Source of the DNA: SEAL01 sp032153715
GTDB taxonomy: Bacteria > Patescibacteriota > Saccharimonadia > Saccharimonadales > Saccharimonadaceae
DNA length: 64,000 bases
Direction: 5' to 3'
NCBI GenBank assembly: GCA_032153715.1
Contig: JALDYR010000001.1
Location: 372,001-436,000, forward strand
The translations under genes were made by a program, and so were the position numbers. Below, in pieces: positions 33,982 to 43,737 of the stretch (its first letter is position 1; each line of letters starts with the position of its first letter). The notes under the pieces are model-generated. The model saw nothing but the letters and a program-made list of their open reading frames with translations, was not told where the DNA came from and did not search any database.

Positions 33982-34905
33982 CTACTCGCCAAGGGTTTCG
34001 ATAGCGTCAAGAAATGCCTTGCGACGCACATCCTTAAAAGTCTCAATCGTCACCAGCTGGGGGTTGTAATTCACCTCTAGAACATATGTTTTTTCCGTTA
34101 TCGGATCATAAAGACTATCAACACTCGCAAATTGACGATTTAGCACATCTGCTGCGCGCTGCGACGTGTCGACAATTGAGCGAGGTGTATCAGTAACTTC
34201 CAGTAGACTGGCGTTTCGTCCGCCCTTTGGCTTGAACATGTGCGCCAAATCCTCACGCTTGTCCTTGCGCTCACCGAGTGCTCGAAAGATAACAAATTCT
34301 GGCTTGCCGTGATAAAAGCTAACTAGGTAAAAACCATCATTTGGAATAAATTCTTGGATTACCCATATCGATCGCTCATCCTGCTTTTCAAGCATCGCCG
34401 TAATTTGCTCATAGGTATCAAATTTATAATTATCAATTCCCCTATCAGCATCAGCGCGCTTGACAATTAACGGAAGTGGTAAATTGATCCTACCGCTTCG
34501 AATGCCCGCCAAAAGCGCATACGCAGCACCGCCAAAGGTGTGTGGCATTTGCACGCCAGCTGCCGCTAATTTTGCATATGCAGAGAGTTTTGTTAGCGAC
34601 GGTGCATTGCCGAGCTCTTTGTTGACGTACGGAATATTTTGCGCATCAAGTGTAATAGCTGCAGTGGTTGCAAGTTCAACTGTAGACAGGTATCCGTTCA
34701 GATAGACACCACCATACATATCCATAGAGTCACCGGTTTCGACGTTGCTAAAGCTCACCACAGACTGATCGCCGAGAACAGCGAATTCAAACAATAAAGA
34801 ACGGTAGCCAATGTAATCATAAATTGCACGTCCAGCCTGAAGCTCGCGGTGAAAATCTACAAATAGGTCTCTCTGGTTGTTGGCAATAACAAGTTTTTTT
34901 GACAT
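33982..34905 (-). CDS. Second ATP-grasp ligase-like protein
   Basis: A 307-residue protein with an ATP-grasp fold: N-terminal Rossmann-like domain, central VKRADADRGIDNYKF (ATP lid) and WVIQEFIPNDG, and a C-terminal metal-binding YVLEVNYNPQL. The Glu and Asn residues of the metal site are kept. It is distinct from RimK in sequence. Its own promoter lies upstream (34994-35022), giving a leader of about 80 nt. AAGGGG precedes the ATG by 10 nt. The presence of two ATP-grasp ligases with a RimB-like protease suggests a small amino-acid tagging system; the target is unknown. Confidence 0.78.
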   Translation of the reverse strand: MSKKLVIANNQRDLFVDFHRELQAGRAIYDYIGYRSLLFEFAVLGDQSVVSFSNVETGDSMDMYGGVYLNGYLSTVELATTAAITLDAQNIPYVNKELGNAPSLTKLSAYAKLAAAGVQMPHTFGGAAYALLAGIRSGRINLPLPLIVKRADADRGIDNYKFDTYEQITAMLEKQDERSIWVIQEFIPNDGFYLVSFYHGKPEFVIFRALGERKDKREDLAHMFKPKGGRNASLLEVTDTPRSIVDTSQRAADVLNRQFASVDSLYDPITEKTYVLEVNYNPQLVTIETFKDVRRKAFLDAIETLGE

Positions 34906-34993
34906 GAGCAAAGTACCCCTTTCTTTATTTAATATGAATAGCTAATCGTGTTGGTGTTAATTCAAGCAGAAAATAATGAAAAACTATGTCACT

Positions 34994-35022
34994 ATATTAT
35001 AATTTTAAACATATTTTGTCAA
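34994..35022 (-). promoter_or_regulatory. Sigma-70 promoter for the ATP-grasp gene
   Basis: On the minus strand TTGACA (35017-35022), 17-nt spacer, TAATAT (34994-34999; a TATAAT overlaps it). Close to the bacterial consensus and the only strong -35 seen in this part of the window. Confidence 0.75.
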
Positions 35023-35034
35023 TGAATGCACCTT

Positions 35035-35071
35035 CAAAAATAATATACCCCACGACGCAATTGTCGTGGGG
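35035..35071 (-). terminator. Terminator after the gene at 35121-35687
   Basis: A 9-bp perfect stem CCCCACGAC / GTCGTGGGG around GCAATT, followed on the minus strand by TATATTATTTTTG. Confidence 0.82.
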
Positions 35072-35120
35072 ACACCCGGATTTCGGATGATTTATCGTCA
35101 GGCTATTCACCCGAGGGGAC

Positions 35121-35687
35121 TTAAACATTCTCCAGGATAAGCCTTGCAGCTGCGCGCGCCAGCTCTTCAGCGCCCGGATTTACCCATCTGCCAGTCTGCT
35201 CCTTGGTTGCGCTATTGCGTTCAATGGCCGGGCCAAAGTTGGTAGTTTCGCGCGGATCTTCCAGGCAAAACAGTTGCATCCCCTTTTGAAACTTTAGTAC
35301 AGGCGGCACAGGTACACTAGTCCACCCGTCCCCCGATTCCGCATAATCTATTGCAACCTCCAACATATCTACAGAATCGAGAAGAGCAAGACCTTGAGCG
35401 TAGTCACCCCATGGGTTATACGGCTCACGCACAACCCACCCGTACCCCACGACACCCAGATGATTCACTCGACCATATTGTCCGTAATCGCTGCGGTCAA
35501 CTTTTACTATAGGCTGTGGACTGATTCCGTGAGACTTCAAGGTAGATACAAACTTTTGAATGTTCTCACAGCGAATCGGTTGCGCGTAGGCCTCCTCTTT
35601 CTTGCGCTTCTCCTTGGCTGCAGCTATTCGTTGCAGGTCATTGTCGTTTTGATGAAGTGCATTAAGAACCAGATCATCGAAATTCAT
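35121..35687 (-). CDS. Hypothetical cytoplasmic protein
   Basis: A 188-residue protein with no signal or membrane helix. Residues 1-45 are helical and charged; the rest is a mixed alpha/beta region with many aromatics (WGDYAQGLALL, YAESGDGWTSVPVPP). I recognise no family. It ends at a strong terminator. The 160-nt gap upstream (to the TrbL-like gene, which lies upstream on the same strand) holds only A/T-rich sequence in which I see no other gene. Possibly an accessory gene. Confidence 0.6.
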   Translation of the reverse strand: MNFDDLVLNALHQNDNDLQRIAAAKEKRKKEEAYAQPIRCENIQKFVSTLKSHGISPQPIVKVDRSDYGQYGRVNHLGVVGYGWVVREPYNPWGDYAQGLALLDSVDMLEVAIDYAESGDGWTSVPVPPVLKFQKGMQLFCLEDPRETTNFGPAIERNSATKEQTGRWVNPGAEELARAAARLILENV

Positions 35688-35849
35688 GCCAGCCCCTTAA
35701 GGTCGACGAATCTCTTGCTTATGCAAAAGATTCTATATATTATATAATATTTTAATTTGAATAACTAATTATTTGCGTGCCATACATAAATTCATGCCGC
35801 CTGTAGCTAAGAGTTAGCCACAGCCAACAAGTCGACCGCCGTTCGATAC

Positions 35850-38456
35850 CTATAAATCATCAGGGGTAATCGGCTGCCCCACCAGACGACCAAGGCTGAT
35901 AAGAATATCCTTTCGCTTACCGACTGCACCCTTGTAGTTGTCGTTCGCGGTAATTTGATAGATAGCTCGCTGAAGGTTCTGCCTACCTTTATCCGTAAGG
36001 CCTGTTGGATTACTTGCGATAGCTGCATAGAGGCGCTCAATCGTATCTTTATCATTCTTGATGATTCCCGCTGCATCAAAAGCGTTGGCGTTGGCGGCAT
36101 CCAGGAATGCTTTATTAAGCCCCGCTTGTCCAAGTGGCTGCTTTGCCTGGCTGAGGTTTTCAAGAAGCGTCGCGCTAAATTCGGCCGGCTTGCTTGAATT
36201 GGCTCGCAGCGCATCGACAAATGCGGTTCGCCAGAACTCGTGATCTTCATCGCGAGACGTAAAGTTCATCTCCATCGCCAGCTTGTGAAGCTGTTCGATG
36301 TCGCCACCACCAGCGATTTGCTTAATCGCAACTTCCCTGACTTCGCGAGTCATTTCAATTCCCGGAATCGTAGACACGCCTTCTGCAGCTAATTTAAACA
36401 GTTGATCCCTCGATGGGTTTTTAACAGCAAGCATCGTCTCGATACCCTTCAAGCCCGCAGAGCGATCGTTAACGCGCGTCTCAATTGCTGATGCAATCGC
36501 ACGGCTCGCCCCAAACTTCTCATCAATACCGGCAGCAATCTTCTGCATATCCTTATCATGTTCGAGCAGGTTAGCTGTCTGGACATTAACAACACGCTTA
36601 GCCGATTGCGCGGCCATATTTTGCAAAGCAAGATCTTGCGCTGTCTGCATAACTTCATGGTTAGCTTGCTCATAAAGCTTACTCTTACCTGCCTTTGCCT
36701 CTTCCTTCTCACGCTCTTCGAGTGCATCCAGAGCCTGACTTGTCATCGAAGAACCGTACGAGTATGCATGAGCAGTACGAAGCGCCCTCGTCTCAGCCTG
36801 TCGTCGTCGGCTGCCACTTGTAATATATTCACCCGTCTTTTCATCCTGCTCATATAGCCGCTCTTTCCAGTGTTTGTCGGCGGCCGCTTCAGACACACCC
36901 TGCCACTTCTTGTCAGCAGTTTCGCGTTCATGCTTCGCAAGCTCACGTCGAGCAGCCCAACGTCCAGTACTTCCACGTAGCCCTTTACGACCCTCTTTCA
37001 TATCTATGTGACCCTGCCCCTTGCGCCGGTTGCGATACTGCTGATCACGCTCTTTCGTAAAGTTACGTGCTCGATCGATGATACCCTTACTCGGATTATT
37101 GACCATGCCAGCTAGACGACCAAGAAGACCACCGCTAAACTTGACGAGTAGCGGAGTAATTACGATCGGCGCGACCTGCACAAACATACCAAGCAAGACT
37201 GTATTTAGGTCAGTTGCGCTCTGGATAATCAACGAACCAGCCAGCTGCGAGCCGCCAAAAATAACTGAGAAAATTGGAAACAGTAGCAACATGGTCATAA
37301 ACAAGTCTTTCCACTTCTCGAACCACTTTTCTGTGTTTGGCAACAAGTAAGCGATAAAGGCTAGTGGCGAAATCGCAACCAACACGATAATGAGTGCCTG
37401 GCGGGCGGCTAATACGAGTAGCGCAACAATGACCGCGACGAGCACACCGAGCAGGAATGGAATCAAAATAAACACAAGACTCAGCACACCCGCACCACTC
37501 GCGATTGCAACACCTAACGCTGTAATCCCCGCGACAGCAATCGTACCCCCCGATATAATAAAGGTAGTAACACTCTCCCATGAAGTCACTGCTGTATTCG
37601 CTGAAGTGTATGGTCCAACAATAGTACCGCGAAGATCTACAAGCGCATCCTGTAACGCATAGCCAAGGATATTCGACGCGTCAACGGCAAGCGCACAAAC
37701 ATAGTACGAAATATTAACCAAAAGCGCTGCGACAATTAAGCGTGGCAGCATCTTTTTAATGTTGTAGTTACTAAAACCAAGACTAGTTAACTGTGAGTAA
37801 ATAATTACCAAAAAGGCGATCACGAAAGCGATATTAGCAAAGCCGCGCATGACTTCCCACATACGATACAAGGGGCTAGTTGTATCAAGTGTCATTGTCT
37901 TGACCTCTAGAAAACCTTTCATCAAATCAAAGATTTTATCCATACCAGATGCCAAGAAGCGCACTGTAGGGCAGATAATCCAGCCGACACCCTGGACAGC
38001 ACACTGTGTTTCACCTTCGCGCGCACCTTGCGCACCCGCCGTGCCTGCCGTCCGGTCAATCGGCGTACGCGCATCCACAGCGACTTGCCGTTCCGCTTGT
38101 GGATTAGTATAGGTAGCTGGTTCGGCAAAGTTATAACTGCGGAATGTTCCTTGAAACTCCTGCGACGTATCAACACCCTGCGGAAGGAAGATGACGTGAG
38201 CCACTCCTTGCGACGCTTGCTTGAATGCATAGGCCTGTGCCCCGGCCGGCGCGCCTGGTATGTTAGCGCTTACTGGCTCGTACGTCTGGTTTTGGTACTT
38301 AAGATTATTGCCATCCCACGAGACGTCGGCGGCAAAAGTTGTTGGGGCGGTCACGATGTTCCACAAGAAAACCGACAAGATGACGGCGAAGAAAGAACGG
38401 GCAATTTTACGCAATGAATAATTGCCGATTGTAGGCAATCGGAGTGTATCCCACAT
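35850..38456 (-). CDS. TrbL/VirB6-like type IV secretion membrane protein
   Basis: An 868-residue protein. A signal peptide or helix (about 15-42) is followed by an exported region (43-190), then about seven membrane helices (about 200-460) with the pattern of TrbL/VirB6 channel proteins (ALLVNISYYVCALAVDASNILG). A long charged, helical cytoplasmic tail (about 470-868) follows. In CPR bacteria such proteins occur with VirB4-type ATPases, but none is in the window. Possible roles are conjugation-like transfer or host interaction. TATAAT (38467-38472 minus) lies 10 nt before the ATG. Confidence 0.8.
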   Translation of the reverse strand: MWDTLRLPTIGNYSLRKIARSFFAVILSVFLWNIVTAPTTFAADVSWDGNNLKYQNQTYEPVSANIPGAPAGAQAYAFKQASQGVAHVIFLPQGVDTSQEFQGTFRSYNFAEPATYTNPQAERQVAVDARTPIDRTAGTAGAQGAREGETQCAVQGVGWIICPTVRFLASGMDKIFDLMKGFLEVKTMTLDTTSPLYRMWEVMRGFANIAFVIAFLVIIYSQLTSLGFSNYNIKKMLPRLIVAALLVNISYYVCALAVDASNILGYALQDALVDLRGTIVGPYTSANTAVTSWESVTTFIISGGTIAVAGITALGVAIASGAGVLSLVFILIPFLLGVLVAVIVALLVLAARQALIIVLVAISPLAFIAYLLPNTEKWFEKWKDLFMTMLLLFPIFSVIFGGSQLAGSLIIQSATDLNTVLLGMFVQVAPIVITPLLVKFSGGLLGRLAGMVNNPSKGIIDRARNFTKERDQQYRNRRKGQGHIDMKEGRKGLRGSTGRWAARRELAKHERETADKKWQGVSEAAADKHWKERLYEQDEKTGEYITSGSRRRQAETRALRTAHAYSYGSSMTSQALDALEEREKEEAKAGKSKLYEQANHEVMQTAQDLALQNMAAQSAKRVVNVQTANLLEHDKDMQKIAAGIDEKFGASRAIASAIETRVNDRSAGLKGIETMLAVKNPSRDQLFKLAAEGVSTIPGIEMTREVREVAIKQIAGGGDIEQLHKLAMEMNFTSRDEDHEFWRTAFVDALRANSSKPAEFSATLLENLSQAKQPLGQAGLNKAFLDAANANAFDAAGIIKNDKDTIERLYAAIASNPTGLTDKGRQNLQRAIYQITANDNYKGAVGKRKDILISLGRLVGQPITPDDL

Positions 38457-38580
38457 GACATCTGTTATTATACGACTTTATAGTCGAATAATCAAGTATA
38501 TTGTAAACAGTTAAAACACAAGCTTATTACAGCGAAAAACTCAGCAAATTTACGATACACATTCATCGTCACAGATAGTG

Positions 38581-41500
38581 CTACTCGTGACTTTTTGAGG
38601 CACGAAGCAAGCGCCAGATCACGATACTAATCAGCAGTATGCCCAGGAAGGCAAACGCCAAAAATGTAATATCGCGCAGGAAGTACAAAACGGCGAGCGA
38701 CGAAGCAATCAACCCCCACCAAATTGCCCAACGGGCTGAGTGGATTGCGCCCACTACGAGAAGAACGAGGTGCTCAATCAAGAATAGGAGCGAATACAGG
38801 CCACCCTCACCAAGGGCATATATTCCTGTACTTGCCGTCATCAAGCCAACCGCAACCATAAAGCGGAGTGCTCGATCGCCGCGCCACCACGCAGTTGCCG
38901 CAATTGTCACAGCCCACCAATGCGTATAAAACACGACATTCAGTTGATCAGCGGTTAAATTAACGAGTCGCTGCAAGCCAAGTGTTGCACCGTATAACGC
39001 TACTTCAATCATGAGATTGTTGCGGCGAATCACTCCTTCGATAGCCACAGTTGCCGATATAGCAAGCAGTAAACCGGGTACCCAGTAGTCCGCAGCTGGA
39101 ATCATCGCACTTATCAGCAGCGCCCAACCAAGCGTTCCCCATACAACCGCAATCGCGATAACCCGACGTGCTTGGTCGCGCAGCTTGTAATGAACAATGT
39201 AGGCAATATAGGCAACGACCGCAACAATAACTGGCGCGTAAACTTGCGTCCACTCCACTGAAAAATGTGGCGACAACAACCGTCCAACTCCCCATAACGC
39301 CGCCGCCCAGCCACACAGTGTCGCCATCGGCAGCTTCTCGATATACGATCCGCAATACGCCAACCCAAACCCAGTCAGCAGAATCGTCGTCGCAATCCAC
39401 CGCGGCGCGTCGTGGTCAATATACGCCAGCCCAAACGCTAAAATATAGTACAAAACGTAAGCAATCAGCCAAAATTGTCGTACGTTTGCGGAGCGGCTAG
39501 CCTGAATTATACGAGCGCTAAAGCAAACAATAGTCAACACGGCAAAACAAATCACCGATGCGACAAAGCCCGTATAATCAAGGACGCCATTAAAGAGAAT
39601 TAAAGGAAGCGTGAACGAGAGGGCGAGTGCCGCGTAAGCCGATAGAACGGTTCGGAGAGTAAAACTTGTCACGATCAATGTCAGCGTCGCCAATCCCAAA
39701 CTAAGTAAGCTTAGTTCCGCCCGCAGATCATCATTCCACCACATAAGTACACTTGAGACTTGTGCAATCACTGCGGCAATCAGCCACATTACCTCATTCG
39801 ATTGAGTTCGCTGTCCCAAAGGCAGTCGCCATAAAACGTACAGTGAATAAACAGCTTGTATCATTGCCAACACTAGCCACACTAACCCGACCACACGCCA
39901 TGCGTCCGGTAACAATTCGCTGGCAACTCTTGCAATCAGTAGCACAAAAACCGTAACGGCAGCAAGTATGATGCGACGCGTGCTATCACCAAGCCCCTTA
40001 TGAATGAAGGATACGCCGTAGCTGACAACCGCAGTCGTTAGCAATCCATTAACGGTCGCCCAATCAAGCCCCACCTCGCCATGCCACCACAAACGGATAA
40101 TGCCCAGCGACAAAAAAGTCCACGCCAGCCCCGTCGCGACCGTCGTCACTGACGTCTCTAGATACGACAAGACATAAAAGAGTACTCCGCCGACAAACAA
40201 AACAACCGTTAACACCCACGACGCGCAGAGGAAAGAAAGGAGTAGCGCCATTAACCAGTACACTAAATAAGCCGCTGTCATAAATACCCGTAACGACTGC
40301 GAACGCTGGTGAGTATGTGTCATCCAGTAGCCATACAATGCGACACTCGACGCCAGCAAGAACCACCCAACTTGCCACACGACTGGTAGCTCAAGCATGC
40401 TACCGAGCGCCACGCTTGGCAATATCAGCGACACACCAAGACCGAGGACAGCCGCCCCCACCTGTCGTGTAATGATTGCGAGACTCAAACTGCCCACCCC
40501 AATCAAAAGCAGCGTTAAGGTGTAAAATGCCGCCTGTCCGTCATGGCTCGTCCAAATTCCAAGGGCAACAAACTGCAACACAGTCATAACGACATACATA
40601 GTCCGCTCAACACCCGTACGGACCTGATCACTCTTATGACGAGCAAGCATAAATAACGCGAACGCCAAGTGAGCCGTCGCCACGGCTAACCAAATAAGCG
40701 CAAAATACTTTTTGTCGAGCATGAACGTATCTAGTACGTCATACCCCGTAAGTAGCAATGCCACGTGTCCCAATATCCTGGCAGCAAGTGCAAAAGTAAG
40801 TGTTCGTGCTTGCAGCCACGCAACAATATAATGCAACGTTGCCACACCAAACACGATAATATACGACAGCAGCGACATACGATCAAAGACGACGAGGCTT
40901 GCAACGAGAGCAACCGGTGTCACGAATTGTCCTGTCTTTTCGATTGGCTCGGCAAACACTTGCGGCACCCATGTCGGACGCAGATGCGCAACGAGCGTCA
41001 AGACGAGAGCAACGAGAATAATACACACAAAACTCAGCACAAGCGGCATGCTAAGCGCGTCACTTGATGAAGCGGCGAGCGAAATCACAAAACCAAGTGT
41101 TAGGTAGGAAACAACCTGGCTCTTGAGGGCAAGCGCGGCATAAAAGTATGCCACGACGCCAATAACAGAGGTAAAGGCCCACGCACCAGCCGCGCTAACG
41201 TCGGTATATTGATGCAAGGCAAGACCAGCAAACGGCAAAATGCCAAGTCCCGTTCCAAGAAATGCAACCGCTGCTGGGCGAACCTTCGTAGAAGATAAGA
41301 GTGCAATTCCAGCGGCATAGAACCCCGCAACAAGCAGCCATACGCTCACCAACTTGACGCCATCTGGCATCGCCGTTGCAATAAATGCAGCTGCCGCAGC
41401 GACCAGCAACAGGCTACCCATGAACAGTAGGATGTTCAAATTACGTAGCGACCGCACATCGTCTTGCTGAGGCGTCGGCGCCTTCTTGTTCTGCCACCAG

Positions 41501-41817
41501 CCAGCAATAGTCTGTTCGACAACTGCCTGCGGCTCGCTAACCCTAGTCACAACATTCGACTCGACTACTTCATCGTCTTCGGACGCCACCTCATCTGAAG
41601 CACTACTAGCAACCGCATCACCAGTAAAGCCAAAATCGATATATGCTCGAACTTTGTCTACGTCCAGCTTGTCGTTTGCTAGTTCGTCGCGAATTTTCTC
41701 GCCGAGCGCACGATAGCCATCCCAATAGCCTTCCGCGTAGCGATTGTCGGACGAATTACCTCGTCGTGCAACCAGCACTAAAATAATAATGATCGCTACG
41801 AATAGCCAAAACCCCAT
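38581..41817 (-). CDS. Very large polytopic membrane protein
   Basis: A 1078-residue protein. One N-terminal helix (about 2-18), a charged cytoplasmic region (20-125), then roughly 28-30 hydrophobic segments from about 128 to 1070. Such many-helix proteins resemble DUF2339/DUF2157-like families; I cannot assign one with certainty. There is no catalytic motif in the loops. AAAGGGG upstream of the ATG serves as ribosome binding site. It might act in envelope biogenesis. It ends about 125 nt before the TrbL-like gene. Confidence 0.72.
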   Translation of the reverse strand: MGFWLFVAIIIILVLVARRGNSSDNRYAEGYWDGYRALGEKIRDELANDKLDVDKVRAYIDFGFTGDAVASSASDEVASEDDEVVESNVVTRVSEPQAVVEQTIAGWWQNKKAPTPQQDDVRSLRNLNILLFMGSLLLVAAAAAFIATAMPDGVKLVSVWLLVAGFYAAGIALLSSTKVRPAAVAFLGTGLGILPFAGLALHQYTDVSAAGAWAFTSVIGVVAYFYAALALKSQVVSYLTLGFVISLAASSSDALSMPLVLSFVCIILVALVLTLVAHLRPTWVPQVFAEPIEKTGQFVTPVALVASLVVFDRMSLLSYIIVFGVATLHYIVAWLQARTLTFALAARILGHVALLLTGYDVLDTFMLDKKYFALIWLAVATAHLAFALFMLARHKSDQVRTGVERTMYVVMTVLQFVALGIWTSHDGQAAFYTLTLLLIGVGSLSLAIITRQVGAAVLGLGVSLILPSVALGSMLELPVVWQVGWFLLASSVALYGYWMTHTHQRSQSLRVFMTAAYLVYWLMALLLSFLCASWVLTVVLFVGGVLFYVLSYLETSVTTVATGLAWTFLSLGIIRLWWHGEVGLDWATVNGLLTTAVVSYGVSFIHKGLGDSTRRIILAAVTVFVLLIARVASELLPDAWRVVGLVWLVLAMIQAVYSLYVLWRLPLGQRTQSNEVMWLIAAVIAQVSSVLMWWNDDLRAELSLLSLGLATLTLIVTSFTLRTVLSAYAALALSFTLPLILFNGVLDYTGFVASVICFAVLTIVCFSARIIQASRSANVRQFWLIAYVLYYILAFGLAYIDHDAPRWIATTILLTGFGLAYCGSYIEKLPMATLCGWAAALWGVGRLLSPHFSVEWTQVYAPVIVAVVAYIAYIVHYKLRDQARRVIAIAVVWGTLGWALLISAMIPAADYWVPGLLLAISATVAIEGVIRRNNLMIEVALYGATLGLQRLVNLTADQLNVVFYTHWWAVTIAATAWWRGDRALRFMVAVGLMTASTGIYALGEGGLYSLLFLIEHLVLLVVGAIHSARWAIWWGLIASSLAVLYFLRDITFLAFAFLGILLISIVIWRLLRASKSHE

Positions 41818-41866
41818 AACGTATATACCCCTTTATATACGCTTAAGCTTAGCACACTCTCTGTGT

Positions 41867-42970
41867 CTAGAAAATGCCGCGTTTTTTGGCGCCGCCAAAT
41901 TGTTCGAGCAGCTCTTTTTGCTTTTTTGACAGCTTGGTTGGCGTATCAACCACGATACTCACGATGTGCGCACCACGAGTTTCTGAGCGTAGGTGCGGTA
42001 CACCGTGTTTTGACAATTTAAAATCAGTTCCGCTCTGTGTTCCAGCGGGCACCTTCATGCGAATCTTGCCATCGACAGTATCAACGTCAATTTCCGTTCC
42101 TAGCGCAGCGTCCACCATATCGACATGTTCTTCACTTAGAATCAGATCACCTTCGCGAGTGAATTTCTTGTGTGCTTTGACGCGAATATGAACATACAAA
42201 TCACCACGCTCACCCCCACCAATCGCCTCACCGCGCTCTTTTAAACGTATCGTTGCGCCGTCATCAACGCCGGCAGGCACCTTGAGAGTAATCGCTTGCT
42301 TGCGACGCTCGGTGCCGCGACCATGACAAACACTACAAACCTTTTCAGGTACTTTGCCCGCTCCTTTGCAATCTTCACATGTAACTGCCTGTTGGATCTG
42401 ACCGAAGATCGTATTCATCACACGCGCCTGCTGACCAGCACCCTTACATGTCGGGCAGGTCTTCATACTATAGCCAGGCTCAACAGTACTGCCGTGACAG
42501 TGATCACACTCGCCATTCATCTCAAGTGTAATTTCTTTTTCGACTCCAAATACCGCTTCGTCAAATGATAGCGTTAGGTTCGTCTCGACATCGCGACCTC
42601 GTTTTGGGCCACGCTGCGATTGCTGACCGCCGCCAAAGAACTGGCCAAAGATATCATCAAGGCCGCCACCAAAATCAAAGTTAGCATTTTGTCCGTTAAA
42701 GCCGCCGAACCCTTCAAACGGGTTGCCGCTATAGCCGCCACCGCCTGCTGCACCGCCAACACCGGCATGACCAAATTGATCATACCGTTGACGTTTCTGC
42801 TGATCCTTTAGGACTTCGTAGGCTTCGTTTATTTCTTTAAACTTCGTTTCATCGCCACCTTCTTTGTCAGGATGATGCTGAACAGCCGCCTTGCGAAAGG
42901 CTTTTTTAATCTCGTCAGCACTGGCGCTCTTGGACACCCCTAAGACTTCATAGTAATCACGCTTACTCAT
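41867..42970 (-). CDS. dnaJ: Chaperone DnaJ
   Basis: A 367-residue type I J-protein. J domain (1-70) with HPD in HHPDKEGGDE, Gly/Phe-rich linker (75-125), four zinc-finger CXXCXGXG repeats (CDHCHGST, CPTCKGAG, CEDCKGAG, CSVCHGRG) and the C-terminal substrate-binding domain. Stimulates DnaK ATPase. TATACT (42979-42984 minus) ends 8 nt before the ATG and a CIRCE-like element covers its -35, so HrcA control is expected. dnaK and grpE are elsewhere in the window. Confidence 0.97.
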   Translation of the reverse strand: MSKRDYYEVLGVSKSASADEIKKAFRKAAVQHHPDKEGGDETKFKEINEAYEVLKDQQKRQRYDQFGHAGVGGAAGGGGYSGNPFEGFGGFNGQNANFDFGGGLDDIFGQFFGGGQQSQRGPKRGRDVETNLTLSFDEAVFGVEKEITLEMNGECDHCHGSTVEPGYSMKTCPTCKGAGQQARVMNTIFGQIQQAVTCEDCKGAGKVPEKVCSVCHGRGTERRKQAITLKVPAGVDDGATIRLKERGEAIGGGERGDLYVHIRVKAHKKFTREGDLILSEEHVDMVDAALGTEIDVDTVDGKIRMKVPAGTQSGTDFKLSKHGVPHLRSETRGAHIVSIVVDTPTKLSKKQKELLEQFGGAKKRGIF

Positions 42971-42989
42971 CTGTACGTAGTATAGCGAA

Positions 42990-43016
42990 TTAGCACTTAG
43001 CTGTCTAGAGTGCTAG
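42990..43016 (-). promoter_or_regulatory. CIRCE operator of dnaJ
   Basis: TTAGCACTT-N9-GAGTGCTAG, the CIRCE consensus with one change in each outer position. The -35 TAGACA (minus strand, 43002-43007) sits in the 9-nt spacer and the -10 TATACT follows after 17 nt. Confidence 0.88.
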
Positions 43017-43019
43017 TAA

Positions 43020-43658
43020 CTATTTATTATCAAGATATTGCTTTAGTCGCTCCATATGTAGCACGTAACTCTTGCGTGAGTGAGCAATTAAATGCAACGT
43101 CTCCAGCTTCTTAAGTTCAATGTTAGCCGTTTCACGTGTCAGACCCAGGGCATTGGCGATCTCCTGCTGTGTAATTGATATCTTGAGTCGTGTATTATAC
43201 GGTCGCAACATCACCCCGACCTGACTTGCCATATAGAGTAGCGTGTAGGCAATTTTATCACCCGCACTAGGCTGCTCAAGCGCGTGTACACGTGACAATG
43301 TCGAGAGGAGCAGTGAGGTAACGCGCATTTGCTGTTTATACATACTTTCGACATTTGCCGTCAGGTGCTCTAGATATTTTTCGCGCGGGATGAGTCGAAT
43401 AGTGCAGCGCGTAAATGCTTCATAAAAGAATTGTGAACGTTCAATCAAACCAAAGGCAAACCCAACCGGTAGATCCTCACCCTTATGGTCGAGTGAGACA
43501 AGTCGTTCATAACCATTACTGGTAATGCTATACGTTTTTACAAGGCCTGATTCGATAATGTACACCGCCGCCGGACGCTCATTCTTAAGCAATATCGTCT
43601 CACCTCGCTTATACGTCTTTGCCGGATGCTGAGTGATGAATTGCTTGAATGAGTCCAT
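43020..43658 (-). CDS. Crp/Fnr family transcriptional regulator
   Basis: A 212-residue regulator: cNMP-binding beta-barrel (about 10-110) with RGETILLKNERPAAVYIIESGLV, a dimerisation helix, and a C-terminal winged helix (ITQQEIANALGLTRETANIELKKLE near 155-180). The effector pocket lacks the full cAMP-binding residue set, so ligand is unknown. ATG 43658 follows ACAGG by 3-4 nt; a GTG at 43670 would add four residues. It heads the surface-protein island, but control of that island is only a guess. Confidence 0.88.
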   Translation of the reverse strand: MDSFKQFITQHPAKTYKRGETILLKNERPAAVYIIESGLVKTYSITSNGYERLVSLDHKGEDLPVGFAFGLIERSQFFYEAFTRCTIRLIPREKYLEHLTANVESMYKQQMRVTSLLLSTLSRVHALEQPSAGDKIAYTLLYMASQVGVMLRPYNTRLKISITQQEIANALGLTRETANIELKKLETLHLIAHSRKSYVLHMERLKQYLDNK

Positions 43659-43737
43659 AGGCCTGTCCACCTTGCTATTTTTACCTTATCTCGCTCCGGC
43701 TATAGCGCGATAAGGAGAGTTAATATCTATCTCACTG

